Notes under the pieces: model-generated | What the model was told of the DNA's origin: nothing | Seen by the model: the letters and a program-made list of their open reading frames with translations, nothing else | The model's database searches: none | Position numbers and translations under genes: made by a program | Source of the DNA: a bacterium | GTDB lineage: Bacteria > Actinomycetota > Acidimicrobiia > Acidimicrobiales > CATQHL01 | DNA: 14,126 bases | Direction of reading: 5' to 3' | Assembly: GCA_026713745.1 (NCBI GenBank) | Contig: JAPONU010000167.1 | Span: 1 to 14,126 of the forward strand | Part shown: positions 14,110 to 14,126 of the stretch, piece by piece | Layout: each line of letters begins with the position of its first letter | How positions within the stretch are numbered: the first letter of the stretch is position 1

Positions 14110-14126
14110 AGGTCGTCAGCACCGCC
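14110..14126. other. Right edge, upstream of recG
   Basis: Only 17 bases are present. They contain an in-frame stop for the recG frame and no ribosome-binding site. They could be the 3' end of an upstream gene running into recG, but no protein can be recognised. Confidence 0.4.

Overview
This is a very GC-rich (roughly 70% by eye) stretch of bacterial chromosome in which every supportable gene lies on the minus strand. It reads from recG at the right edge down to a two-component system at the left. GTG starts are frequent and stop/start overlaps are tight. Putative leaderless starts, an Rv2927c-type coiled-coil gene and the order coaD - coiled coil - DUF177 - (rpmF) - rnc - mutM/fpg slot - smc all point to Actinomycetota. 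The plsX-acpP pair between rpmF and rnc suggests a deep-branching class such as Acidimicrobiia, but that placement is an inference from gene order.

Layout in the direction of transcription (right to left): recG (fork-remodelling helicase), a GNAT acetyltransferase, a 6 x 17-bp tandem repeat, rsmD (16S rRNA m2G966 methyltransferase), coaD (CoA synthesis), a DivIVA-like coiled-coil protein and DUF177/YceD. A short gap with a promoter-like element follows. Next come rpmF (ribosomal protein L32), plsX, acpP, rnc (RNase III), a divergent Fpg/Nei-like protein and smc. A second promoter-like gap separates these from an OmpR-type response regulator and its histidine kinase. The left edge holds the first 22 codons of another minus-strand gene. 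Within the two housekeeping blocks most genes are spaced or overlapped by only a few bases, as expected for coupled operons covering lipid and CoA precursors, ribosome and RNA maturation, and chromosome maintenance.

Most of the window is ordinary housekeeping content, but three things stand out. (1) The GNAT-rsmD junction is a six-copy 17-bp repeat. Every copy carries an ATGA stop/start overlap, and the 17-bp length makes each copy a 6-codon mini-cistron that ends exactly on the next copy's overlap. The result is an apparent termination-reinitiation relay of five micro-ORFs. (2) The protein in the mutM/fpg slot lacks the N-terminal catalytic proline, the Lys57 equivalent and three of the four zinc-finger cysteines, so it is unlikely to be a standard Fpg. 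(3) An identical decamer containing a TANNNT-type -10 lies just upstream of both the rpmF and response-regulator starts, which lack ribosome-binding sites. This suggests leaderless transcription of both.
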